This document shows positions 38,861 to 50,636 of a DNA stretch of 64,000 nt, one piece after another. The notes under the pieces are model-generated. The model worked only from the letters and a program-made list of their open reading frames with translations. It was not told where the DNA came from and searched no databases. The position numbers and the translations under genes are program-made. The stretch covers positions 69,205,266-69,269,265 of the forward strand of contig NC_083560.1 of the NCBI RefSeq assembly GCF_019925205.1. Reading direction: 5' to 3'. Origin of the DNA: Metopolophium dirhodum. Lineage: Eukaryota > Arthropoda > Insecta > Hemiptera > Aphididae. How positions within the stretch are numbered: position 1 is the first letter of the stretch; each line of letters opens with the position of its first letter.

Positions 38861-39012
38861 ATTTTTTTTTTCAGTGTAGCCACTATAGCTAATAGAAAAT
38901 GGTATAACGCGAGAATTTGAAACAGCCTAATTAGGTCTGCATATTATGCATTTATAATTATTATAATTTATAAATTATAATAATTTGGTGGTGACTTTAA
39001 CAATATTTTAAT

Positions 39013-39178
39013 GATAAGAAATCGGAGACATTTAACATTATTCAATTTACATTTGATAAACAATCCAGCAGAATCTACAACGAAAGATGACACCACTATT
39101 GATGCAGTATTTTCAAGATATTTGGAAAAAATTACATCACAAACATACTATCATATTTCAGTTATCACAGGCTTGTAA
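39013..39178 (+). pseudogene. Short coding remnant, probably transposon-derived
   Basis: An open frame without its own start reads IRNRRHLTLFNLHLINNPAE, then STTKDDTTIDAVFSRYLEKI and closes in TAA after VITGL. The codon pattern and acidic TKDDTTIDAVF block look like the C-terminal end of a transposon-encoded protein. I cannot name the family. No intron or upstream coding sequence is seen. Confidence 0.4.
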
Positions 39179-40130
39179 TTTCGAATATTGAATATAGCAA
39201 TAATAATAATTTTCATTTTTCACATTTATCACATTTACTTAAATGTATTAAATACTTAAATACATTTACTTATTGATATTTACATTTTTTTTAATGGTTC
39301 CACTAAAATGTATTTTTAATCTATAATATTTGTTGGAAAAGAAACTTCATTTCTATACCGGGTGTCCCATGACACCACTCACTTTTATTCTATAAATGTC
39401 GTTGAAAATGCTTGATTATTCAAAAAGCTTAAAATATAATACAATAAAGTTCCTATAATAAGCTGTTTTCAATACTATTTCAAAATATTGAAGATATAAA
39501 GGCATGAATTGTTTATAAAAATATTTAAAGTTCAAATTTTCACATAATTGGTCAAAATTATCAACATTTGCAAATTATTTTATTGCGGATTTGGCCCGCG
39601 GCTGTAGTTGATCCCCATTGGTTTTACCGAGGGTTTTACCTTGAACAGCATGAACCATAACAATTTAAATAATTATACTGAAGTCAATATATTTTTTAGT
39701 TAAATATATATTAGTTAAGTTAGTTAATAGTAAAACAAATAAATTATAGTTTATATCCATAGAAATAGACGCCTTAAATTAAAATTTAACACATATATTA
39801 CAATGATCTAGACTGTATAGTATTTGAGTAAATGTTTTAAAATAGTTTTATTTTATTTATAATACTTTTTAAATAATTATTAAGTTCAGTATTTGCAAAG
39901 AATTTTAAATATTTACCATCAAATGCGTATTTGAATTAGAAAATCAAATAACTTTCAAAATTCAAACGAATTATTCATCACGTTTCATATTGTTTTTTGA
40001 TTATCATTATAAGAGTGTTATTTTATTTATAATTAAAAGTTAGATAATTAAATATTAAATAAATATTAAAATAATTCGATCTTAACTATAAATAAAATAA
40101 TAATAATTAATAAATAGGTAATACATTTTT

Positions 40131-43100
40131 TAGATTCTGAGTGAAACGATGAATGTATTGATTTTACAATGATGTGTGTTTTTTTTTTTATTTTTTTTTT
40201 ATTTTTTTTTTATTTTTTTTTTATTTTTTTTTTTATTTTTTTTTTTTATTTTTGTGTCTGTGTACACGATAAGTAGTCGAAATAATGCTTCGATTTTCGA
40301 CTTCAGTATCTTGTTCGATGGGAAAGTGAATATCGTTGGTGCATTGGGGAGGTCAAAATTTTAATTTCCCAGTAGTTTTCAAAAGCGATGTGAAAAACAA
40401 AAGAAAAATTAAGGAAAAACGGGAATTTTTACGCAAAATCGATTTTTAACAAAATCGATTTTGGTTATTGGTGTAACTCTAAAACAAATGACCGTAGATG
40501 CATGAAATTTTCACTGGTTGTTTATATTTGCATTTTCTATACACAATACAATTTTGAAAATAATTTGACTTTTTTTGAACTGTTTACGGACATTGTCAGT
40601 TTTCAGTTTTTTTAAATTTTTTTTCTATAAATATCAATAAAATTTTATTTGTTGGGTAAAAAAGCTTGAAAATTTAATAGAAGGCTCCTAGGTTATTGTT
40701 TCAAAGGCAGATGAAAAAAATTAAAAATCCTTAGTCACAGTTTTTTTTTATACACGTTTAAAGTTCAAATCTTGAAAAAATACGGAAAAATCACGAAAAT
40801 TTGCAAATTATTTTGAGTTAGAAATTCATAAAAAATTTTCTTTTTAAATCTAAGATTTTAAAATCTAATACAAGATTCCTCATAAGTTTGTCTAACTTTA
40901 TCAAAAAAAAAATTTCTACAAGAAAGTCAAATTAAATTTTTATGAGCGTTTTAAATTCATATTTTTACAACATTAGATATTCACTCGATTTCTCATGTAC
41001 CGATTTCCTTATTTTCTTGTAATTCAAAAACGAATAACTGTAGATACATGAAAATTTCACTGATCGTTTATATTAGCATTTCCTATACACCATACAATTT
41101 TGAAAATATTTTGACACTTTTTGAGCTGTTTACGGGCATTTTCAGTTTTCAATTTTTTTAGTTTTTTTTTCTATAAATATCAATAAAGTTTTATCTGTTG
41201 GGCCAAAAAGTGTAAAAATTTAATACAAGACTCCTGATATATTTTTACAATAGCAGTTGAAAAATATTGAAAATACATAGGCACAGTTTTTTTTTATAAG
41301 CATTTAAAGATCAAATTTGGACAGAATTTATCAAAATCTCGAAAATTATCAACCATTGTAATTAATAAATTATAAAATGTTCAGTTTTTATAGCTAAGGA
41401 TTGAAAATTTAAAACAAGATTCCATGTAAATAGATAATTCGGTTACCAAAAAATCTAAAAAATACACAAGCACAGTTTATTTGTATAGTCATTTTAAGTT
41501 CAAATTTGGACGAAATTACATAAAAACCTAGAATAACTATTTTAGTTATTTTGTTGTGATTGTATAATATTATTCGTGGGCACTTGAAACTTCTAATTTG
41601 TAATATTTTCATCGATATATTATGATGATAGTATCACGGTTTGTTGTTGATGTATAACGCGTTATATGTACCTAATGGATATTGTGATATGATTAATTTG
41701 GAATTTATTATAGGTCAATTTTTTTTTTAATACCATAGATAAGTGTATAATATGTCTTATACCTAGACTGACATATCGTCTCCACTCAGAATCGTTTTTC
41801 TTATACAATGATATATCATTGAATTCAAATTTAATACCATCCATTATACAGTGACCCACTTGTAACCTACAGTACAGCAGAGCGACATCCACTTGCCCAC
41901 CTTTTTTATATTTATCTTAATTATTCAGTTTAAAATGGAGTAGGTAGGTATAGTACAAAGATCTAATGATACTTAAATGTGACATTAAACTTTAAATACC
42001 TTAAACTTGATGAATACTATTAGCTTCTTCCTACTTGTACATTGTCAATTAAATGACTACAATTTAAAAAAGTGGGTTAGTGGATGGCCATATAACTTCT
42101 AAAATAATAGTTCCCGGTAAAAACACCATTGTTTTAAGCATAAAAAGGTGGGTAAGTGTATGTTGCTCTGATGTACAATAGGTTACAAGTGGGTCACTGT
42201 AATGGATGGTGTTAAATTTGAATTCAATGATATAATATCATTGTATAAGAAAAACGATTCTGAGTGAAAACGGACAGTCAGCCTATGATATTACCAAGTA
42301 TATATTTGATATTATTATTATGAATAAAGTAATTTATATATAACCTATTTACGTGGAGCCTTGTTTTAAATTTTCGATCTTTTGCTATAAAAGTTGAACA
42401 TTTTATAAATTTTTAACTACAAAATAATTATTAAATTATAAATTTGATAAATTTTGTCAAAATTTGAACTTAAAATGCTTATAAAAAAAATTGCGCCCAT
42501 GTATTCATAATATTTTTTAATTGCTATTTGAACGATATATCAGGAGCCTTGTGTTCTAATGTTTATTTTTGGAGGTTTGTCTACTTATATAATTCAAAAT
42601 TAGTGCATGATAATGTAGTAATTAGCGTAGGTAGTACTGTATATTATTTATGTGTACTATACAAAATAATAAGTATTTTAAAATATATACCTATTTGATG
42701 ATATTATTGTGAATAAGGTAATTTATATATTTACCTATTTACGTGGAACCTTGTTTGAAATTTTCAATCCCTAGCTATAATAGTTGAACATTTTATACAT
42801 TTAAACTACAAAATAATTATTAAATTTTAAATTTTAAATTTGATAAATTTTGTCAAAATTTGATCTTTAAATGATTATAAAAAAAAATTGTTCCTATGTA
42901 TTTTTAATATTTTCAACTGCTGTTGTAACAATTTATCAGGAGCCTTGCATTAGATTTTTACGCTTTTTTACTCAACAAATAAAATTTTATTGATATTTAT
43001 AGAAAAAAAACTAAAAAAATTGAAAACTGACAATGTCTGTAAACAGCTCAAAAAGAGTCAATTTTCAAAATTGTATGGTGTATAGAAAATGAAAATATAA

Positions 43101-43993
43101 ACATTCAGTAAAATGTTCATATATCTACAGTTATTCGTTTTTTAATAACAACAGAATAGCAAAATCGTTACATGAGAAATCGAGTGAATATCAAATGTTG
43201 TAAAAATATGAATTTCAAACGCTCATAAAAATTTAATTTGACTTTATTGTAGACATTTTTTTTTTGAAAAAAGTAGACAAACTTATGAGGGATATCGTAT
43301 TACATTTTCAAATCTTAGATTTAAAAAAAAAAAAATTTTATCAATTCTCAACTCAAGATAATTTGCTAATTTTCGTGATTTTTCCGTATTTTGTCAAGAT
43401 TTGAACTTTAAATGCTTATAAATATAAACTGTGACTAAGGATTTCTAATTTTTTTCATCTGCCTTTTAAACAATAACCTAGGACCCTTATATTAAATATT
43501 CAAGCTATTTTACCTAAGAAATAAAATTGTATGGATATTTATAGAATAAAAACTAAATAAATTGGAAACTTAAAATGTCCGTAAACAGCTCAAAATAATG
43601 TTATGCCGTATAGAAAATTCTAATACAAACATTCAGTCAAAACGTCATGTATCTACGGTAATTTGTCTTAGATTTGCACCAAAAACCAAAATTGATTTTC
43701 TTAAAAACAGACTTTGCGTAAAAATTCCCGTTTTTACTTAATTTTTCTTTTGTTTTTCACGGCGTTTTTAAAAACTACTGGGAAATTTTTACTTTTCACT
43801 CCCTTAAGTACAAACTAGATTCACTTTCCTATCAGAAAAGTTACTGTTGAAGAAAATCCAAGCCCTTTTACTGTCCTAAAAGGCAATGAGTGATGACAGA
43901 CACAAAAAAAATTTTAAAAAAAATTAAAAATTAAAAAAAAAACATACATTTTTGTAAAATTAATACATTGATCGCTTCGCTCAGAATCTAAAA
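40131..43993. mobile_element. 3.9-kb near-complete palindromic transposon
   Basis: The left end TTAGATTCTGAGTGAAACGA with ATTGATTTTACAATGATGTG pairs with the right end ATTAATACATTGATCGCTTC and GCTCAGAATCTAA. The arms stay complementary far inward. CGGGAATTTTTACGCAAAAT (near 40420) pairs with TTGCGTAAAAATTCCCG (near 43710). CAATGATATATCATTGAATT with GTGACCCACTTGTAACC (41.8 kb) pairs with GGTTACAAGTGGGTCACTG (42.18 kb). Each arm is about 1.8 kb and itself contains degenerate direct repeats (GTTTACGGACATTGTCAG, CTATAAATATCAATAAAAT). No protein-coding capacity is seen. Confidence 0.82.
40176..40253. repeat. T-rich low-complexity tract (T8-10 A)n
   Basis: Seven or eight units of eight to ten T followed by A, just inside the left end of the palindromic element. 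The same place in the copy at 50722 carries a shorter version of this tract. Confidence 0.9.
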
Positions 43994-44439
43994 TAAATAT
44001 AAGTATTCCACATTACATACCTTTAAGAAACGAGAACAATCTCAATTCATTGCTGTTTTGAATGATAGAATGGCATTGATAAATTAAACAAATCGCTTGG
44101 TTATTCGAGCGAATCATATTAACAAAATTCAAAACGTGCCACGACATGTAATTATTGGTTAAAAACAATATCTTGCTAAGAAATAAGAATGAGAAAAAAA
44201 TGACGACTATATAGGTTAAATGGTAATAAGGAAATATCAAATAGGTAGTATAATATTATTTTATTAATAACTATAAAAATACAGTAAACGTTTCCGTAAT
44301 TCTGGTAAACAAATGTATAACCATAGATAATAAAATAATGGATAGGCCCATATTTTAGAGCGTGGTTGAAATATTTCAACCATGGATAGGCCATGATATC
44401 TTATCACACGTGCATGAACGTTACAAGCATATCTTAAAA
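43994..44439. other. Short non-repeat island between palindrome copies
   Basis: About 440 bases between the right end of the complete palindrome and the next terminal fragment. Three overlapping minus-strand open frames run through it, hydrophobic and AT-rich, with no recognisable domain. I see no gene I can support. Confidence 0.5.
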
Positions 44440-46060
44440 GGTGATGACAGACACAAAAATAAAAATAAATAAATAAATAAAAAAATAAAACACACATCAT
44501 TGTAAAATCAATACATTCATCGCTTCGCTCAGAATCTAAAATAGAAATTAGAAATTATCCATCAACAGCTCAAAAAGAGTCAAAATATTTTATGGTATAC
44601 AGAAAATGAAAATATTCAGTCAAATTTTCATGCATCTACAGTGGTTTGTTTTTTATTTATATAATTTTATTGTAATTAAAAAACGAATGACTGTAGATAC
44701 TTAAAAATTTCCCTGAATGTTTATATTTTCGTTTTCTATACACTATACAATTTTGAAAATATTTTGACTCTTTCTCTGCTGTTTACGGACATTGTCAGTT
44801 TTCAATTTTCTTAGTTTTTTTTTCTATACATTTTCATAAAATTTTATTTGTTGGGTAAAAAAGCGTGAAAATCTATTTCAAGGCTCCTGATATATTGTTA
44901 CAATAGCAATTGAAAAATATTAAAAATACATAGGCACAATTTTTTTTTATAAGCATTTAAAGTTCAAATTTTGACAAAATTTATCAAATTTAAAATTTTA
45001 TATTTACTCATATATTAAAAATTTAAAAAACTGAGAGGCCATAATATTTTTAGAGCAGCAAAAATACATTTTTATAATATTAAATTTTCAACAATTTTGA
45101 TATCCAAAGCAAACTTTGAACTTTCTTAATCAATTTACTGGAGCAAAAAATAAAAAAAATAGTTATATGTATAAATGTATATAAATAGTAAATCTATAAA
45201 TAGTACCTATTGATAATAATGATCAGATTGTAAATGAACAAAGTGACCTAGTACTTATTGCAAACATTTTTAATGAGTTCTTCATGAATATGTTGTGAAG
45301 AATTTTCAGAGAAATTTAAAAAAACACCGTTAGAGCAAGTTAATATAACATGTAATTATTCATTTAACGAATTATTCTTAATATCCATTGAGACGAATGA
45401 AGTATTAATAATATAAAAAAATATTTAATTATTTAATCTGTGGTTGAATATAAATGTATTGGGCTTTCCATTCCAGAAAAATATAAAGTTCAATTTCTTC
45501 ATAAATGTGAATATATATAATTGGACAAGTGAGTAACACTCTCTGATGTACATTAGTTTTCGACTGTCGTGTTGGTCACTGTAAAATGGATGTGTTAAAT
45601 TTAATTTCAATATTATAAATCATTGTATAAAAAAAAAAGTAAAAACGATTCTGAGAGTAGATGGTTGTACCTATAATATAATACAAATCAGTTATAGAAA
45701 ATTCTAAAATAAACACTTGGTACAAATTTAAAGTGTCTACGGATATTTGTTTTTGGATTACAGCAAAAAAAGAAAATCGTTCGATGAGAACTCGTTAATT
45801 TGGGGGTGATTATCGAATGTCAAGATCATTTGAACTTCATACGCTCATAAAAAATTAATTTGAACTTCTGGTAAACTTTTTTTTTGTAATAGGTTGATAA
45901 ACTTATGATGAAACTGTTATTAAATTTTAAAATATTAGATATACAAAAAAAAAATTAATGAATATCAAAATAATTTGCAAATTTTCACGATTTTGACGAG
46001 TTTTATCAAAATTATAATTTCAGACGCTCATAACAAATTATTGTGAATTTACGCTCAATT
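44440..46060. mobile_element. Composite of rearranged palindrome-family fragments
   Basis: A right terminus (GTGATGACAGACACAAAAAT ... TTCATCGCTTCGCTCAGAATCTAAA, ending at 44538) is followed by arm pieces in mixed orientation: left-arm order at 44660-45000, then a fragment with GTACATTAGTTTTCGACTG and a GTAAAATGGATGTG centre-like motif at 45520-45660, then right-arm pieces to about 46060. Confidence 0.55.
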
Positions 46061-47494
46061 AAATTTTTTGTTACACACATGATTTTGTGGACCATGATTT
46101 TTCCATTACATTTTATCGAAGAATAAAATTAATACATTTTTTGTCTGCAACCAGGCATAAGTTACCTACCTAACTTAGTACTCTGTATTGTATAATTTGG
46201 AAACCTGAGAAACAATTATGAATTAATGCACACCTTGTTAAATATTTTTAAAAAAATCAATATTCGACCTTTTTGATTGTAGTGTAATTTAGTTTAAATA
46301 CAATAAGAAATAAGGTAGGTACAACATTTTCAGTCGAATGGGTCGATAGAAATTTAAAATCTCGGATGACCGAAAAGTCTCATTCCGGCGCTGACTGACA
46401 CTAACGACTACCAGTACCTATTGTGTAATGATACTATTTAAGTTCTACTATGTAGATAGCTAGAAAACCAACTAAGACTTTCCTGGCTTATTCTAAAAGC
46501 TGGTAGAATATTTATTTAAGTTTTATCGCTTACAGTGTCGAACGTTTTTGCTAAATTTAGAAAAATTGCTATAACATTTTCGCTATTTATATCTTATTTT
46601 TCGTATGGGAATTTTGTTATTGAATAATACATAGAATAATACATAATATTTGACATTTGTATTACCTCTACATGGTCGAAAGCCATAATGATTGTTGGAT
46701 AATAGTATAAGTATGATATAGGTAAGTCTAAATATTACTATTTTTGAAAAGATTTTTGAAAAATTGCATTGCATAGAAATTGGTCTGTAATTTAAAACAA
46801 TACCTTTATAGTTTATTCCCTAATTTATATAATGTCTTAACTATGGTCATTGAATAAAAACATTAAAGTATGATTTTGAATTGCTTTTAATATGTTAACT
46901 GATTTTTCATCAAAACTTATTTACATTTTAAGTTTTTCAAAAGAAAAGTTATAAACTGTATAAAATCAGATAATCAAAAATCAATAATCAGATGCAAGTT
47001 TTGAGTCTTTATAAAAAAAAATCGGAGAACTGCGTGAGTCAACCGTTTGAAATGAAAATTGAGTTTTCTTGGAAACAGCTTTTATTCTTTGATGTCAAGA
47101 CGTGTGTAAAGTTAGTTTAGTATATTGACACTAGTTTAAAATGTAGATGATCTAGTATCCTTGTCATAATTTGCTTTAAGTTTTTGCAAGGAAAGTTGAA
47201 AATAATTCATTGATAATTAGTTTTGGCAAAGTTGTGACTTGCGGGAGAGGACTTGCAAATTCTTGCTGATTACTAGCAATACACTAGCATTGTCCAGAAC
47301 TTGTTTTTAAAAACTGTTACTAGGTATCAATTTTACGGACAGCGAACCTTGTATTCAGTTTTAAAATAATTGGTATGAATGTTAAACGTTTTATGACTTA
47401 TGAATTTTTAACTTCTAAATGATTTGGAATTTCTAAATTTATGCGTTAGAATATTGTGACATGTACTTTCGTAATTTTTTTTTATTTTGTAAAT
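46061..47494. other. Gene-free AT-rich stretch
   Basis: No coding sequence is supported. A small GC-richer spot at 46360-46420 (GATGACCGAAAAGTCTC, CCGGCGCTGACTGACAC) is unexplained. Confidence 0.5.
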
Positions 47495-47690
47495 TAAAAA
47501 CTTATGTAGAACGTTGTATTAAAGTTTAAAACTTTTTAACATAGCAAACATTGTCTTATTGACATTTAGGTATTCAAAATATAAATGTCAAATAGACAGC
47601 TCAAATAGTGTCAAAATATTTTTAAAATTGTATCATGTATACCAAATGCTAATATAAACATTCGGTGAAAATCGTTTTTCAAATACAAAT
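47495..47690. mobile_element. Degenerate palindrome-family fragment
   Basis: CTTATGTAGAACGTTGTATT, AACAGCTCAAATAGTGTC-like and TATACCAAATGCTAATATAA blocks follow the right-arm order of the element at 40131. Heavily diverged. Confidence 0.5.
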
Positions 47691-47700
47691 AAGAGGTTCG

Positions 47701-48924
47701 TTACACTAGCACCACAACCTAAACTATTTTCTTCGAATTTGGTTCCATACTCTAGTAACCGATTAGTAACCATTCGTAACAGAAAATTTGGAATTCGTAA
47801 CCTAAACCAAGTACCAGGAAAACCGTTTTTCCCAACAGGATGCTGATATTATAATCCTTAATATACTCTTTGAATATATTTTTATCAAGTATATACAAGC
47901 ATAACATTGATCAAAAGTATTTTGGATGGTTTTTTTAACATGAATTTATAAAATATTTTTATTTTTTAGCTTTATTTTAAATAAGTATATTTATATATAT
48001 ATTTTTTATTTTTATATTTTAATCTTCTTACTGAATATAATACAAAAATATATGAATAAATGTTGTTAATAACATAGGAATACATATTTAATTTATTAAT
48101 GTATTTTATATAAGATAAAGATGTTTTTTATCTAATAAATTATTTTTTATTTTGTATTCAATAAAAAAACTGATTTAAAAAATGTATTTAAAATAAATGA
48201 AAAGTTTAAAAAAAAATTTAATTTTAAAAAGGAAAAAAATTAGTTAATTAATATTTTATAATTATTTATTTTTAAATCCTTAACTATTTATATTTATATA
48301 AATACTATTTATTTATTTATGTGATAAAAATTATAATAAATAAATATAAGATCTTTATTTTTTTTCAAACCATTGAAATTAAATTTCTTTTCCAATAATT
48401 TATGTGGTGGTGCCTTAGTGTAATGCACTAATCAAGTGCTACTAAAGAAAATTTTATTTTAATGAAACAAGTTATTTGTTTTAGTAAAATACAAGTTTAT
48501 GTGTGTTGAAAATATACTTAAGTAATGTAGTTTGCTAATTATTTTTTGATTTTTTTATTTACTTTAAACTTTTCATTTATTTTAAATAATTATTTTCTAA
48601 AACAATTTTTTTATTGAATACAAAATAAAAAATAATTTATTAGATAAAAAATATCTTTATTTTACATAAAATACAATAATAAATTAAATAGGTATTCCTA
48701 TGTTATTAACAACATTTATTCATATATCTTTGTTTTATATTCAGTAAGAAAATAAAAACATAAAAATAAAAATATACTAATTTAAAATAAAGCTTAAAAA
48801 TAAAAATATTTTATATATTCATGTTAAAAAAACTATCCAAAATACTTTTGATCAAGGATATGCTTGTATATACTTGATAAAAATATATTCAAAGAGTATA
48901 TTAAGGATTGTGGTGCTAGTGTAA
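47701..48924. mobile_element. 1.2-kb foldback element with 17-bp perfect ends
   Basis: TTACACTAGCACCACAA starts the element and TTGTGGTGCTAGTGTAA ends it. From about 47855 the left arm (AATCCTTAATATACTCTTTG, TATTTTTATCAAGTATATAC) pairs with the right arm for about 350 bases, back to CAAAGAGTATATTAAGGATT at 48888. The left arm has about 135 extra bases just after the terminus (47718-47853). A further terminus-like copy (TGGTGGTGCCTTAGTGTAAT) lies inside at 48405-48424, which suggests a nested or internally rearranged unit. I found no clear target duplication. Confidence 0.75.
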
Positions 48925-49099
48925 TGTATCTACAAATAGGTATACAATAATTTATCATTGAATTTAAATTTTACACATTTAACACATATAATAAAGTGAC
49001 TTACTCTTAGACAAGGTAAACTCGACATCAATAACTCTACAGTAGAGCTGTCACATACTTTCCTCCTTTTTAAAATTATTTGTAAATTAATATTTATAA

Positions 49100-49622
49100 A
49101 AAGGACCAGAACTGGTTAACCTTAAAAATTTAGGAACCAGAACCTTTATTTCCAAAAATGAAAAACCATAATCGTAATCGTAACTTTAATTATAAAAGGG
49201 TTATTAAGGTTAGGTTAGACTAGTTATTTGGACTACTAAAACTATAGAAATTATAGCTTAAGCTAACCCAAAGAAATATTTACAATATCATCCTATATTC
49301 CTATAGATAGCCTATAGGTTGATATTTATATATATTATAATATATCCTTATAATTTTTTTTTAACTATTCATAATACCTTCTATTTTCATGAAATAATTA
49401 CAATTTAAACAAGAAGAAATAAATTATTTCATAATATTTTTTTAATAAATTTTAAATAATCAGAAATCAGAACCAACCGAAAATAACCGGTATTTTTTCA
49501 GAACCGGTATTAACTAGTTCTAAAACCCTTGTGTTTTTTTAGAAAACCGAAACAAAACCGGAACCCTTAAACAAATTAATTTAATAACTGGAACCGAAAA
49601 ACCCTATAGATTCCAGTCCCTG
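49100..49622. mobile_element. 523-bp hAT-type element, second member of the 16518 family
   Basis: The right end ATTCCAGTCCCTG matches the right end of the element at 17770. The left end (AAAGGACCAGAACTGG) is a decayed version of CAGGGACTGGAAC. ATTTATAA flanks both sides exactly (49092-49099 and 49623-49630). The interior holds AACCGGTATT and AAAACCGGAACC subterminal motifs. Non-coding. Confidence 0.75.
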
Positions 49623-49639
49623 ATTTATAATTGGTTTAT

Positions 49640-50414
49640 ATTTATCAGCACCACGGTCCACGACACAATATTCATTCTATTATTTTTATGTAATTATAGC
49701 CTAAAGGGGATTATCAATTGATAAGTTCAGATAGAATAAATACTAAGATCATATCAAATAATATATCTTTCACCCGTTCACCGTGTCTATCTATTGCCTT
49801 AAAAATAAAAAATAAATTGATTTGACGGTGAATGGCACAACGGTGATATGAAACGGTGGAGAAACGACCTAGGAAGACACATATAATTTTACTTGAATAT
49901 TATGTATAATGTACGAGCAGGTATTTTAAGAAAGTGTAAAAATAAAAACACGCTTTACTCAAAAATGTTTTTTGGTGACTTACGGCAATAATTTAACTTA
50001 TGGATTTCACTATACGACAATATTTTATCAAAAGGGTTTAGTTTAAGCAGTGTTAAAATATTTTATAATACTTTTTATGCATGCTTACACCATTAATTCG
50101 ATCACCATGAAACTTTCGTTGTGGGCTATACGAACAAAATTGGACAAAAAAAATTGTACTCATGTGTATGATAAGATTGCATGAAAAGCTTTGTAATCTT
50201 CTACATATAAAATCAAATGTATGTCCGATCGCGATGAAACTTTGGGAAGTTATTGTGTACACTCCCGCTAAGGTTTCTGGAATATTACAATCTGAATTGG
50301 GTTACACGAAAACCAAAATACACCAATATAAAGTCATGTTTTGTATTAATTGATCATTTTTTTCTCGGGTGAAATCAGGTTATACAACCGGATGGCCCTT
50401 TATATTCAATCCGC
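49640..50414. other. Gene-free stretch
   Basis: Contains a 63-codon open frame at 50162-50353 that resembles nothing I know and lies directly next to the dispersed repeat at 50415. I do not call a gene. Confidence 0.5.
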
Positions 50415-50612
50415 TGTACAGGCTGCCAGGTTGGATTAAGTAAAAAAAACGACTAACTTAGTATAACTTTGAAACTGAAAAGGAGTTAGAAATTATTCAC
50501 TTACGTATACAACCCTCGTGGGTTCCACAATCTACCACAAGTGGATTGCCTACCTGGTAATATATTGTTCGCATAATCTCAGAGGTCTCACAGGCAACGC
50601 CGGGCGGGATGG
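50415..50612. repeat. Dispersed repeat, copy 2
   Basis: Same block order as 5807-5998, ending CTCACAGGCAACGCCGGGCGGG. Same orientation. Class unknown. Confidence 0.55.
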
Positions 50613-50636
50613 CAATAATATTATATTATAATATAA

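Larger units (their letters stand above)
35109..38876 (+). mobile_element. 3.77-kb TIR element carrying a broken multi-exon gene
   Basis: The left end CACTGAAAAAAAACC and the right end TTTTTTTTTTCAGTG are inverted repeats with TA outside each (35107-35108 and 38877-38878). The left subterminal part and the right part (38585-38860) share AT-rich motifs such as TTGTTAGCT and TCAAATTAACA. The right part also contains two tandem duplications. The interior holds three exons of a plus-strand gene (separate entry). The TA target and CACTG end do not let me name the superfamily with confidence. Confidence 0.72.

Noticed and set aside
40176..40364. Phenylalanine-rich frame beginning MFFFLFFFYFFF
   Set aside because: It is the translation of the T-rich tract of the palindromic element.
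50162..50353. 63-codon plus-strand frame (MCMIRLHEKLCNLLHIKSNV...)
   Set aside because: Next to a dispersed repeat, no domain, no introns or partner exons; more likely repeat-derived or chance.
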